The position numbers and the translations under genes are program-made. Under the pieces are notes generated by a model. It did not search any database. It was not told the DNA's origin and was given only the letters and a program-made list of their open reading frames with translations. Source: Mycobacteriaceae bacterium (GTDB taxonomy: Bacteria > Actinomycetota > Actinomycetes > Mycobacteriales > Mycobacteriaceae). From it: a stretch of 64,000 nt of DNA. Shown here piece by piece: positions 8,506 to 16,999 of the stretch (position 1 is its first letter; every line of letters starts with the position of its first letter). Location: NCBI GenBank assembly GCA_029977845.1, contig JAPOKC010000002.1, forward strand, positions 64,996 through 128,995, given 5' to 3'.

Positions 8506-9708
8506 TCACGCGATGACTCCCGCGCCGCGCAATCGGTCGATCTCATCAGCGGGGAATCCCAACTCTCCCAGGACCGCATCGGTGTGCTGCCCGAGAGCGG
8601 GCACCGCGTTCATCGGCTGCTCATATCCCTCGATGATCGGCGGCGGCAGGATCGCGCGGATCCGGCCGGCCGACGTGTCGACGGTGCGCCAGCGGTCACG
8701 TTCGCTCAACTGCGGGTGACCCAGAACCTCGCTGGGCAGGTTGTAACGCGCGTTGCCGATTCCGGCCTCATCGGCGGTCCTCTGAACATGGGCCAGATCG
8801 TGCTGGGAACACCAGGATTGGATCGCCTCATCGAGCACGGCGCGGTTGGCCACCCGCCGCGAATTGGTGGCGAACCGATCGTCCGCGGCGAGGTCGGGGC
8901 GGTCGATGATCTCGCGTGCCAGCCGTTGCCACTCCCGGTCGTTGGTGGTGCCGAGCACCACCGTCTGACCGTCGGCGGTCGAGTAGGCGCCGTACGGCGC
9001 CACCGCCGGTGAGCTCATCCCCAGTGGCTGCTGATCGACACCCGAGTGCTGGGTGTAGGTCAGCGGGTAGCCCATCAGGTCCATCATGGTGTCGAACAGG
9101 CTGACGGTCACAGCGGCTCCGCGGCGCTCGCGGTCGTTGCGGGAATACAGCATCGCCATGATCGACAGCGCCGAGTACAGCCCGGTGGAGATGTCGGCGA
9201 TCGGCGGCCCGGGTTTGGCGGGCATCCCCGGATAACCGGTGACCGCGCACGAGCCGGATTCGGATTGGGCCAGTAGGTCATAGGCACGCTTGTGGGACAG
9301 CGGACCACCGGAGCCGTATCCGTCGATCTCGACGGCGATCACATCGGGATGCCGGTCGCTCAGTTGATCCGGTGAGATGCCCATCCGCGCTGTGGAACCC
9401 GGCGCAAGGTTGGACACCAGAACATCAGCGCGGCCGAGCAGTCGATGCAGGACGTCGAGACCGCCGGCCGACTTCAGGTCGAGCGCGATGGACTCCTTGT
9501 TCCGGTTCGCCCAGACGAAGTGGGCCGCCAGTCCGTTGACCACGTCGTCGTAGTGCCGCGCGAAGTCCCCACCGTTGGGGTTCTCCACCTTGATGACCCG
9601 GGCACCGAAATCCGCGAGCACCCGGGTGCACATCGGAGCCGACACGGCCTGTTCGAGCGCCACGACGGTCACTCCCGCCAGCGGCGCAGCCGGTGTCGGC
9701 GCCGTCAC
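8506..9708 (-). CDS. Class III CoA-transferase (CaiB/BaiF family)
   Basis: A 400-residue protein with the family N-terminal signature LAGVTVVALEQAVSAPMCTR and the VIKVENPNGGDFAR block. It moves CoA between a donor thioester and a free acid, an ATP-free way to activate an intermediate. The start overlaps the stop of the upstream SDR by 4 bp. The window has a second family III transferase at 27,668, so two different acids may be activated in this pathway. Confidence 0.9.
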   Translation of the reverse strand: MTAPTPAAPLAGVTVVALEQAVSAPMCTRVLADFGARVIKVENPNGGDFARHYDDVVNGLAAHFVWANRNKESIALDLKSAGGLDVLHRLLGRADVLVSNLAPGSTARMGISPDQLSDRHPDVIAVEIDGYGSGGPLSHKRAYDLLAQSESGSCAVTGYPGMPAKPGPPIADISTGLYSALSIMAMLYSRNDRERRGAAVTVSLFDTMMDLMGYPLTYTQHSGVDQQPLGMSSPAVAPYGAYSTADGQTVVLGTTNDREWQRLAREIIDRPDLAADDRFATNSRRVANRAVLDEAIQSWCSQHDLAHVQRTADEAGIGNARYNLPSEVLGHPQLSERDRWRTVDTSAGRIRAILPPPIIEGYEQPMNAVPALGQHTDAVLGELGFPADEIDRLRGAGVIA

Positions 9709-10466
9709 ATCACCATCCCGCCGTCCACCGGCAGCACCTGGCCGGTGACGTAGGAGGCGGCATCGGAGGCCATGAACACGAATGCACCGGCGACTTCATC
9801 GGGTTGCGCCCACCGTTGCAGCGGGATACGACGCATCATGTTCTCGGCGAACTTCTCGTTCGTGCGGATGGTCTCCGTCATCGGTGTGGCGGCAAGGGGC
9901 GCAAGCGCATTCACCATGATGTTCTTCGGCGCCAGCTCACGCGCCAGCGACTTGGTGAACCCGATGAGTCCCGCCTTGGCTGCCGAGTAGTTCACCTGGC
10001 CGAGCGTGCCGGTGAGACCGGCGGCCGAGGTCACGTTGATCACCCTTCCGGTTCCGTCGGTGGGAATGTAGGGCAGCGCCGCCTGGGTGCAGTGGAACGT
10101 GCCCATGACGTGGATGTCGAAGGTGAGCCGGAACGTCTCGTCGGTGAGTTTGGGAAACATCGCCGGTGCGGTGACACCAGCGTTGTTGACCAGGATGTGC
10201 AATTCGCCACCACCGAGCGCGGCCGCCTGCGCCGCTGCGGCATCGGCCGCGGCCCGGTCGGTGACGTCCAGAGTGCAGCTGTCGGCCTTGCCGCCTTCGG
10301 CTCGGATGCGGTCGGCGACCGCGGCCGCGGCATCGCCGTTGATATCGGTGACCAACACCGCGGCTCCCGCTTCGGCCAGTGCGACGGCCACCGCCGCGCC
10401 GATTCCAGCCGGCGCACCCGCCCCGGTCACCATCGCGGTGCGACCGGTCAGGTTGAAATAGCCCAT
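9705..10466 (-). CDS. Short-chain dehydrogenase/reductase
   Basis: A 253-residue classical SDR. The cofactor motif is TGAGAPAGIGAA at about residue 15, NNAG lies near 90 and the catalytic YSAAKAG near 155; the C-terminus ends in PVDGGMVM, as usual. The ATG at 10,466 was chosen because it overlaps the TGA of the upstream acyl-CoA dehydrogenase by one base and gives a normal SDR length; a longer in-frame start would add about 80 arginine-rich residues. It probably oxidises a hydroxyacyl-CoA or a ring alcohol. Confidence 0.9.
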   Translation of the reverse strand: MGYFNLTGRTAMVTGAGAPAGIGAAVAVALAEAGAAVLVTDINGDAAAAVADRIRAEGGKADSCTLDVTDRAAADAAAAQAAALGGGELHILVNNAGVTAPAMFPKLTDETFRLTFDIHVMGTFHCTQAALPYIPTDGTGRVINVTSAAGLTGTLGQVNYSAAKAGLIGFTKSLARELAPKNIMVNALAPLAATPMTETIRTNEKFAENMMRRIPLQRWAQPDEVAGAFVFMASDAASYVTGQVLPVDGGMVM

Positions 10467-11644
10467 CAGTAACTCCTCGGCAGCCCGAGCACGTGCGAAC
10501 CGAGGAAGTTGAGGATCATCTCCTGGCTTACCGGTGCGATCTTCATCAGTCGCGACTCCCGGAAGAAGCGGGACACGTGGTACTCCTCGGCGTAGCCCAT
10601 CCCGCCGTGGGTCTGCAGTGCCCGGTCGGCGGCGGCGAATCCTGCCTCTGCGCACAGATATTTGGCGGTATTGGCCTCCCGGCCGCAGGACTTGCCGTTG
10701 TCGTACAGCCACGTCGATTTGCGCAGCACCAACTCCGCGGCGTCGAGATGCGCCAAGGCGTCGGCGAGGGGGAATTGGATTCCCTGATTCATCCCGATCG
10801 GCCGGTCGAAGACATGTCGCTCATTGGCGTACTTGACCGCACGGTCCAGTGACGCGCGTCCGATACCCAGCGCCTCTGCGGCGATCAGCATCCGCTCCGG
10901 GTTCAGCCCGTGCAGGATGTAGGAGAAGCCCTTGCCCTCCTCGCCGACTCGGTCCTCGACCGGAATCCGAAGGTCGTCGATGAAGAGTTCGTTGGACGAG
11001 ACGGCGTTGCGGCCCATCTTCGGGATCGGGCGGATGTCGACGTGGGTGCGATCCAGATCGGTCATGAACAGGGTCATGCCGTCGGTCTTCTTCTCGACCT
11101 CGTCATACGGCGTGGTCCGGGTCAGCAGAAGAATCTTCTCGGACTCCAGCGCCTTGGAGATCCACACCTTACGTCCGTTGACGACGTAGCTGTCGCCGTC
11201 CCGGCGGGCGAAGGTGGTGATACGCGAGGTGTCGAGGCCGGCGCCTGGTTCGGTAACCCCGAAGCAGACATGAAGATCACCGTTGACGATCCGGGGCAAC
11301 GTGCGGGCCTTGAGATCATCGGATCCGAACACCACGACCGGTTGCATACCGAAGATCGACATGTGGATCGCACTGGCCGCGTTCATGCCGCCGCCTGATC
11401 GGGCGACCTCCTCGGCCAGGATGGTCGCCTCGGTGATCCCGAGACCATGGCCGCCGTACTCCTCCGGGATGGTCATCCCGAGCCAACCACCCTGGGCAAC
11501 GGCGTCGTAGAACTCCTGCGGGAATTGGTGCGCCTGGTCCTTGTCCATCCAATACTGGTCGTCGAAGCGGGCGGCCAGCTCCCGCACGGACTTCCGGATC
11601 AGCTCCTGGTCTTCACTCAGCTCGAAGCTCATACCGCCGGACAT
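10466..11644 (-). CDS. Acyl-CoA dehydrogenase
   Basis: A 392-residue full-length acyl-CoA dehydrogenase. It has the FAD/substrate motif CFGVTEPGAGLDTSRI near residue 130, KVWISKALES, and the C-terminal QTHGGMGYAEEYHVSRFFRE block. A GGAAGGA ribosome site precedes the ATG at 11,644. It introduces an alpha,beta double bond into an acyl-CoA. It is second in the leftward operon. Unlike the two other dehydrogenase sets here, it is one full-length polypeptide and would work as a homotetramer. Confidence 0.93.
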   Translation of the reverse strand: MSGGMSFELSEDQELIRKSVRELAARFDDQYWMDKDQAHQFPQEFYDAVAQGGWLGMTIPEEYGGHGLGITEATILAEEVARSGGGMNAASAIHMSIFGMQPVVVFGSDDLKARTLPRIVNGDLHVCFGVTEPGAGLDTSRITTFARRDGDSYVVNGRKVWISKALESEKILLLTRTTPYDEVEKKTDGMTLFMTDLDRTHVDIRPIPKMGRNAVSSNELFIDDLRIPVEDRVGEEGKGFSYILHGLNPERMLIAAEALGIGRASLDRAVKYANERHVFDRPIGMNQGIQFPLADALAHLDAAELVLRKSTWLYDNGKSCGREANTAKYLCAEAGFAAADRALQTHGGMGYAEEYHVSRFFRESRLMKIAPVSQEMILNFLGSHVLGLPRSY

Positions 11645-11696
11645 GGCTTTTCCTTCCGTTACACCAGCGGCCGCGTGCGGCCGAGCAGGGAGAGGC

Positions 11697-11716
11697 GGCG
11701 GATACGTTCATCCGCC
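11697..11716. promoter_or_regulatory. Intergenic stem-loop inside the leftward operon
   Basis: A perfect 7-bp stem, GGCGGAT (11,697-11,703) and ATCCGCC (11,710-11,716), closes a 6-base loop in the 91-bp gap between the amidohydrolase and the acyl-CoA dehydrogenase. No T-run follows on either strand, so it is not a classic terminator. It may adjust expression of distal genes by processing or partial termination. Confidence 0.3.
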
Positions 11717-11735
11717 CCGATTGCCCCGGGAGTGG

Positions 11736-13025
11736 CTACTGGTCGCCGCTGTTGGCCGCCGCAGCTTCGAACAGAGCGCTTCCGCCCCGCTCGCCCTTCT
11801 TGTGGTGGCTGAGCGCCTGGATCGAGACATCGTGGCCCTGCGCCGCCTGACGCAGCGCGCCGACCGTCGCCTGATCCTTCGCGATGTGTTTGAACGGATC
11901 GAACGAGTACCACTTCATCGCGTTCTCGTACGTCATCTTGTTGATCTCGTCGTCCGGAACGTTGTTGGCGCTCAACACGTCCCACAGTTCCTCGGGTGCG
12001 CCGGGCCACATCGAGTCGCTGTGCGGGTAGTCGGCCTCCCAGGAGATGTTGTCCAGACCGATCTCGTGGCGAAGCTTCACACCGATCGGATCGCTGATGA
12101 AGCAGGTCAGGAAGTGCTCGCGGAAGACGTCGGAGGGCAGTTTGTCGCCGAAGTCCTGACCGGTCCAGGTTGAGTGCATCTCATAGGTGCGGTCCGCCCG
12201 TTCCAGGAAGTAGGGAATCCACCCGGTGCCGCCCTCGGACAGTCCGATCTTGAGATCGGGGTATTCCTTGATCGGGCGCGACCACAGTAGATCAGCCGCG
12301 GCCTGCACGATATTCATCGGCTGGAGCGTGATCATCACGTCCATCGGAGCATCGGGGGCGGTGATCGCCAGCTTGCCCGACGACCCGATGTGGACGTTGA
12401 GCACGGTGTCGGTGTCGCACAACGCCTTCCACAGCGGATTCCAGTACGGGTCGTGGAAGCTCGGGTATCCCATCGCGGCCGGGTTTTCGCTGAACGTGAT
12501 CGCGTGCACGCCCTTCTTCGACACCCTTCGCACCTCATCGGCGCACTGCTGCGCGTCCCAGATCACCGGCAGTGCCATCGGAATGAAGCGGGCGGGATAC
12601 GCGCCGCACCACTCGTCGATGTGCCAGTCGTTGTAGGCCTGCACCAGCGCCAGGGAGAACTCCGGATCCCCGGTGTCGAACAGCCTGCCGGCGAAGCCCG
12701 GAAAGGACGGGAAACAGATCGAGCCGAGGATGCCGCCGGCATTCATGTCCTTGACCCGCTCGTCGACGTTGTAGCAGCCGGGCCGGATCTCATCGAGGCC
12801 CTGCGGTTCCAGCCCGTACTCCTCCTTGGGCCGGCCGGCCACCGCGTTGAGTGCGACGTTGGGGATGACGACGTCCCGGAATTTCCACATATCGGAACCG
12901 TCGGGGTTGTGCACCAGGTGCGGCGCATCGCCGGCGTACTTCTTCGGCAGGTGATTGGCGAACATATCGGGCGGTTCAACGATGTGGTCGTCGACGCTGA
13001 TCAGGATCATGTCGTCTTTGCGCAT
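11736..13025 (-). CDS. Amidohydrolase family 2 protein
   Basis: A 429-residue amidohydrolase-2 (ACMSD-like) protein beginning with the metal-site motif SVDDHIVEPPDMF. It also has HIGSSG near 215 and SWEADYPHSDS near 350, typical of this TIM-barrel family. Such enzymes decarboxylate, or hydrolyse C-N or C-C bonds. A GAGAGGAA ribosome site precedes the ATG. It is first in a five-gene leftward operon and has a near-consensus promoter (TTGATT-17 bp-TAGTTT at 13,059-13,087) built into a regulator-like repeat. Confidence 0.88.
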   Translation of the reverse strand: MRKDDMILISVDDHIVEPPDMFANHLPKKYAGDAPHLVHNPDGSDMWKFRDVVIPNVALNAVAGRPKEEYGLEPQGLDEIRPGCYNVDERVKDMNAGGILGSICFPSFPGFAGRLFDTGDPEFSLALVQAYNDWHIDEWCGAYPARFIPMALPVIWDAQQCADEVRRVSKKGVHAITFSENPAAMGYPSFHDPYWNPLWKALCDTDTVLNVHIGSSGKLAITAPDAPMDVMITLQPMNIVQAAADLLWSRPIKEYPDLKIGLSEGGTGWIPYFLERADRTYEMHSTWTGQDFGDKLPSDVFREHFLTCFISDPIGVKLRHEIGLDNISWEADYPHSDSMWPGAPEELWDVLSANNVPDDEINKMTYENAMKWYSFDPFKHIAKDQATVGALRQAAQGHDVSIQALSHHKKGERGGSALFEAAAANSGDQ

Positions 13026-13056
13026 GGGCCGTTCCTCTCGTCTTCTGCCTCTCTCT

Positions 13057-13088
13057 GGAAACTAGCTTCTCACCAGGCGAGAATCAAC
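13057..13088 (-). promoter_or_regulatory. Promoter-operator of the 13,025 leftward operon
   Basis: On the minus strand, TTGATT (13,087-13,082) and TAGTTT (13,064-13,059) form -35 and -10 boxes with a 17-bp spacer. Overlapping them are GAGAAGCTAGTTTCC, a degenerate form of the local GAGAA-N5-TTCTC palindrome, and an extra ATTCTC half-site 7 bp away. The same 15-mer with the same half-site spacing occurs at 31,965, which supports function. Confidence 0.65.
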
Positions 13089-13189
13089 CTCTTTATCCGG
13101 CCGCCCCGCCCTGACCACGGAATTGACCGCTCCGGCCGGAAGAGGGATTGACCTTGGGCCGACTTCATGTAAACCTGTTATCCGTAATT

Positions 13190-13204
13190 GAGAATGCGAT
13201 TCTC
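13190..13204. promoter_or_regulatory. Palindromic operator upstream of the Rieske/ACAD operon
   Basis: GAGAAT and ATTCTC flank GCG in a perfect inverted repeat, 22 bp before the ATG at 13,226. It has the arm sequence and 3-bp centre seen at 18,915, 21,739 and 27,287. It is a likely binding site for the TetR regulators encoded at 18,989 and 32,015 (inference). Confidence 0.7.
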
Positions 13205-13225
13205 GCAACTGAGAGGCGGTCGCAG

Positions 13226-13756
13226 ATGCGGGTGACCCCGCTGCCGGCGGACGAGTGGGACGACGACGCCCGCGACGCCCTGCGGCCGATGATGCCGCGG
13301 GAGCGGCAGAACGCCGAGGCCGCCGGACCCATGCTGTCCACCCTGGTGCGCCATCCGGCCCTGGCGAAGTCCTTCCTCGGTTTCAGCGCGCATCTGCTCT
13401 TCCGTTCCACCCTGCCGGCCCGGATCCGGGAGGTGGCGATCCTGCGTATCGCCCACCGGCGCGGATGCACTTACGAGTGGGTTCACCACACCGAGATGGC
13501 GAAGGCCGAAGGCCTCACCGACTCCGACGTGGCGGCGGTCGCCGCCGGCAAGACCGGCAATGACCTCGACCAGTTGATCATCGACGCCGTCGATCAGCTC
13601 GATCAGCGCTCGAACCTCACCGATGCCACCTGGGAGGCGCTCAGCAAGCACCTCACCGAGCAGCAGCGGATGGACCTGGTGTTCACCGTCGGCAGCTACG
13701 CCATGCTCGCCATGGCGCTCAACACTTTCGAAGTACCGCTCGAAGAAGGAAGGTAA
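13226..13756 (+). CDS. Carboxymuconolactone decarboxylase/AhpD-family protein
   Basis: A 176-residue protein with the CMD-fold signature REVAILRIAHRRGCTYEWVHH (residues around 70-90). The single Cys in CTYEW, without the AhpD CxxC, points away from peroxidase activity. The ATG at 13,226 follows GAGAGGCGG; an upstream in-frame start would translate through the operator. It is the first gene of the plus-strand operon ending at 18,897. Function in the pathway is unknown; family members include decarboxylases and isomerase-like proteins. Confidence 0.8.
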   Translation: MRVTPLPADEWDDDARDALRPMMPRERQNAEAAGPMLSTLVRHPALAKSFLGFSAHLLFRSTLPARIREVAILRIAHRRGCTYEWVHHTEMAKAEGLTDSDVAAVAAGKTGNDLDQLIIDAVDQLDQRSNLTDATWEALSKHLTEQQRMDLVFTVGSYAMLAMALNTFEVPLEEGR

Positions 13757-13760
13757 GCAC

Positions 13761-15020
13761 GTGCCCCATTTTCCGAAGCCGGCAGCCGGCAGCTGGACAG
13801 AGAGCTATCCCGAACTGGGCACCGCCCCGGTGAACTACAGCGACTCGATCGACCCGGCCCACTACGCCAAGGAGCAGGAGGCGATCTTCAAGCACTCCTG
13901 GCTGAACGTCGGCCGGACAGACAAGCTGCCCAAGAGCGGCAGCTACTTCACCAAGGAGATCGCGGTCGCCAAGGCCTCGATCATCGTGGTGAAGGGTAAG
14001 GACGGTGTGGTCCGGGCGTTCCACAACATCTGCCGCCACCGCGGCAACAAGCTGGTGTGGAACGACTTTCCCAACGAGGAGGTGCAGGGCACCTGCCGCC
14101 AGTTCACCTGCAAGTACCACGCCTGGCGGTTCAGCACCGAGGGCGAGCTCACGTTCGTCCAGCAGGAAGAGGAGTTCTTCGACCTCGACAAGAACGAGTT
14201 CGGGCTCAAGCCGGTGCGCTGCGAGGTCTGGGAAGGGTTCATCTTCATCAACTTCGATGACCAAGCCGGCTCACTCGCCGATTACCTAGGCCCGATGGCC
14301 AAGGGGCTGGAGGGCTACCCCTTCGACGAGATGACCGAGGTCTACAGCTACAAGTCCGATATCAACGCCAACTGGAAGCTGTTCATCGACGCCTTCGCCG
14401 AGTTCTATCACGCACCCGTCCTGCACGTGAACCAGGCGACCCGCGAGGAAGCCGAAAAGCTGCGCGGCTACGGGTTCGAGGCGCTGCACTACGCGCTCCA
14501 CGGCCAGCACTCGATGATCTCGTCCTGGGGTGGGATGGCCCCGCCCAAGGACATCAACATGGTCAAGCCGATCGAGCAGAAACTGCACAGCGGTCTGTTC
14601 GGACCGTGGGACCGTCCTGACATCAAGGGCCTCGATCCGCTTCCGCCGGGGGTCAACCCGTGCGGGGCTCCGCAGTGGGGCGTCGACTCCTACGTCTTCT
14701 TCCCCAATTTCATGCTGCTCATCTGGGCGCCCGGCTGGTACCTGACCTACCACTACTGGCCCACCTCGGTGAGCAGCCATACCTTCGAGGCCAGCCTGTA
14801 CTTCGTGCCACCGAAGACCGCCCGCGAGCGACTCGGCCAGGAACTGGCCGCAGTCACGTTCAAGGAATACGCGCTGCAGGACGCCAACACCCTGGAGGCG
14901 ACCCAGACGATGATCTCGTCGCAGTACGTCACCGAGTTCCCGCTCAACGACCAGGAAATCCTTCTCCGTCATCTGCACAAGACGGCCCGCGACAAGATCA
15001 AGGAGTTCGAAGATGCCTGA
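13761..15020 (+). CDS. Rieske non-haem iron oxygenase, alpha subunit
   Basis: A 419-residue ring-hydroxylating-type oxygenase. The Rieske centre is Cys91-x-His93 and Cys117-x2-His120; the 23-residue gap between the pairs is longer than usual and contains another Cys (112). The mononuclear iron site is seen in FAEFYHAPVLH with His217 and His222. The GTG start follows a GAAGGAAGG ribosome site. It would hydroxylate or demethylate a substrate using electrons from a reductase/ferredoxin not encoded next to it; the ferredoxins at 27,348 and 31,716 are candidates. The 3' end overlaps the next gene by 8 bp. Confidence 0.9.
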   Translation: MPHFPKPAAGSWTESYPELGTAPVNYSDSIDPAHYAKEQEAIFKHSWLNVGRTDKLPKSGSYFTKEIAVAKASIIVVKGKDGVVRAFHNICRHRGNKLVWNDFPNEEVQGTCRQFTCKYHAWRFSTEGELTFVQQEEEFFDLDKNEFGLKPVRCEVWEGFIFINFDDQAGSLADYLGPMAKGLEGYPFDEMTEVYSYKSDINANWKLFIDAFAEFYHAPVLHVNQATREEAEKLRGYGFEALHYALHGQHSMISSWGGMAPPKDINMVKPIEQKLHSGLFGPWDRPDIKGLDPLPPGVNPCGAPQWGVDSYVFFPNFMLLIWAPGWYLTYHYWPTSVSSHTFEASLYFVPPKTARERLGQELAAVTFKEYALQDANTLEATQTMISSQYVTEFPLNDQEILLRHLHKTARDKIKEFEDA

Positions 15021-15360
15021 CACCGCAACCAAGACCGGGGTGCTGCCTCCCCAGTTCGCCGATCTGGAGAAGTTCACCGACTGGTGCCTGGCCACCGAGC
15101 CTGAGCGCTACAGCAAGCGGCTTGCTTCCTCGATGCCCGATATGCAGGAGTTCTACAACGCCGGCATGGCCCGGATCGACGAGGCGATGACCTACCTCGA
15201 CCAGTTCCCGCTCAAGGCGATGCCTGAGGACGCACGGGCACTGATGCATCTGATGCAGTCCCTGGTGATGGTCTCGTTCCCGGTGGAGTGCTGGAAGCAG
15301 CCGCGGGTGCCGGACAGCGGCGCGGCGTGGGTGACCATCATCAAGGAGCCGGTGGTCTAG
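15013..15360 (+). CDS. Small conserved-type protein next to the Rieske oxygenase, unknown function
   Basis: A 115-residue soluble protein, mostly helical by eye, with no motif I recognise. Its start lies 8 bp inside the Rieske gene, so translation is coupled. Size and position suggest an accessory subunit, but it does not look like the classical beta subunit, which is about 160-180 residues with a SnoaL-like fold. It has two Cys residues and many Met residues. Another possibility is a small assembly factor. Confidence 0.65.
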   Translation: MPDTATKTGVLPPQFADLEKFTDWCLATEPERYSKRLASSMPDMQEFYNAGMARIDEAMTYLDQFPLKAMPEDARALMHLMQSLVMVSFPVECWKQPRVPDSGAAWVTIIKEPVV

Positions 15361-15363
15361 AGG

Positions 15364-16584
15364 GTGCTGACGCTCAAGGCCGCCGGTTACGTCGACGTCG
15401 ATGCGGGCGAGATCGTTCGCCCCGGCATCGTCCATGTCGACGGCGACCGGATCGTCGGCCTCGGCGGGAAGATCGACGGCGGCACCGAGGTCATAGATCT
15501 GGGCGACTCGATCCTGTTGCCCGGTCTGATGGACATGGAGGTCAACCTGCTGATGGGCGGACGGGGTGAAAACCCCGGTCTCTCCCAGGTGCAGGATGAT
15601 CCGCCGACCCGGGTGCTGCGCGCGGTCGGCAACGCACGCCGCACGCTTCGGGCCGGGTTCACCACCGTCCGCAACCTCGGTCTGTTCGTCAAGACCGGCG
15701 GATATCTACTCGATGTCGCGCTGGGCAAGGCGATCGACGCGGGCTGGATCGACGGACCCCGCATCGTGCCGGCCGGACATGCCATCACCCCGACCGGCGG
15801 CCATCTCGACCCGACGATGTTCGCCGCCTTCATGCCCGGTGCGCTGGTGCTGACCGTCGAGGAGGGTATCGCCAACGGGGTCGACGAGATCCGCAAAGCG
15901 GTGCGCTACCAGATCAAGCACGGCGCGCAGGTGATCAAGGTTTGCGTGTCCGGTGGTGTCATGTCGCTGACCGGAGAGGCTGGGGCGCAACACTATTCGG
16001 ATGAGGAACTCGCCGCGATCGTTGACGAGGCGCACCGGCGGGGACTGCGGGTCGCGGCCCACACCCACGGCGCCGAAGCCGTCAAACACGCGGTCGCCGT
16101 CGGTATCGACTGCATCGAACACGGTTTTCTGGTTGACGACGAGGCCATCGCGCTGATGGTTGATCGCGGGACCTTCCTGGTGAGCACCCGCCGGCTGGCC
16201 GAGGCGATGGACGTCTCGAAGGCTCCGGCGGAGTTGCAGGCCAAGGCCGCCGAGATGTTCCCGAAAGCACGCACCTCGATCAACGCCGCCTACCAGGCAG
16301 GGGTGAAGATCGCCGTAGGCACCGACGCACCGGCTATTCCGCACGGCCGGAACGCCGACGAACTCGTCACTCTGGTGGAGTGGGGACTTCCGGCGGCAGT
16401 GGTGCTCAAGGCGGCGACCGTCACTGCGGCCGAGCTGATCAACGTGACCGATCGCGGCCGGCTGGCCGAAGGGTTGCTCGCCGACATCATCGCTGTGCCC
16501 GGAGATCCGCTGGCCGACATAAGCGTCACCCGGGATGTCAATTTCGTCATGAAGGGCGGAAAGGTCTATGTCAAGAAGGACTGA
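15364..16584 (+). CDS. Amidohydrolase-superfamily protein with altered HxH metal motif
   Basis: A 406-residue protein of the imidazolonepropionase/prolidase-like branch. It has the start of the barrel (LLPGLMDMEVNLL), a possible metal-bridging Lys segment QVIKVCVSGGVMS near 200, AAHTHGAEAVKHAV and IEHGF near 230-255, and GTDAPAIPHG near 320. The usual DxHxH reads DMEVN, so both His residues of the first metal motif are replaced by Glu and Asn. GTG start, 3 bp after the previous stop. It may use a changed metal site or may have lost hydrolase activity. Confidence 0.82.
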   Translation: MLTLKAAGYVDVDAGEIVRPGIVHVDGDRIVGLGGKIDGGTEVIDLGDSILLPGLMDMEVNLLMGGRGENPGLSQVQDDPPTRVLRAVGNARRTLRAGFTTVRNLGLFVKTGGYLLDVALGKAIDAGWIDGPRIVPAGHAITPTGGHLDPTMFAAFMPGALVLTVEEGIANGVDEIRKAVRYQIKHGAQVIKVCVSGGVMSLTGEAGAQHYSDEELAAIVDEAHRRGLRVAAHTHGAEAVKHAVAVGIDCIEHGFLVDDEAIALMVDRGTFLVSTRRLAEAMDVSKAPAELQAKAAEMFPKARTSINAAYQAGVKIAVGTDAPAIPHGRNADELVTLVEWGLPAAVVLKAATVTAAELINVTDRGRLAEGLLADIIAVPGDPLADISVTRDVNFVMKGGKVYVKKD

Positions 16585-16999
16585 TGACATCGTCGAGATC
16601 CAGCAACTGCTGGCCCGCTATGCCGTGACCATCACCCAGGGTGATGTGGACGGGTTGATCGGGGTCTTCACCGAAGACGGCACCTACAGCGCCTTCGGCG
16701 AGACCTATTCACTGTCCCGGTTTCCCGTGCTCGTCGACGCCGCGCCCAAGGGCCTCTTCATGACCGGTGAGTCACTCGTCGAGTTCGACGAGAAGGATCC
16801 GGATGCGGCCACCGGAACCCAGCCGCTGTGCTTCGTCGAACACTCCGCGCACGATATGCGGATCGGCTACTACCGCGACACCTACCTGCGCACCGATCAG
16901 GGTTGGCGCTTGCGCACCAGGGCGATGACCTTCATCCGCCGCAGCGGCGAACACGACTCCGGCCGGCCGCATGCGATCGGACGGCCCGCCGGCGGATGA
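16568..16999 (+). CDS. SnoaL/NTF2-like domain protein
   Basis: A 143-residue single-domain cone-fold protein. The N-terminal helix EIQQLLARYAVTITQGDVDGL, the FTEDGTYSAFG strand and the YRDTYLRTDQGWRLRTR hairpin are typical of SnoaL-like isomerases, dehydratases and lyases. It overlaps the amidohydrolase by 17 bp and the next gene by 4 bp. A similar-fold protein occurs at 22,575. It may isomerise or dehydrate a pathway intermediate; no catalytic residue can be assigned. Confidence 0.8.
   Translation: MSRRTDDIVEIQQLLARYAVTITQGDVDGLIGVFTEDGTYSAFGETYSLSRFPVLVDAAPKGLFMTGESLVEFDEKDPDAATGTQPLCFVEHSAHDMRIGYYRDTYLRTDQGWRLRTRAMTFIRRSGEHDSGRPHAIGRPAGG

Noticed and set aside
11697..11716. Rho-independent terminator between the amidohydrolase and the dehydrogenase
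   Set aside because: The stem is perfect but no T-run follows, and the genes look like one operon.
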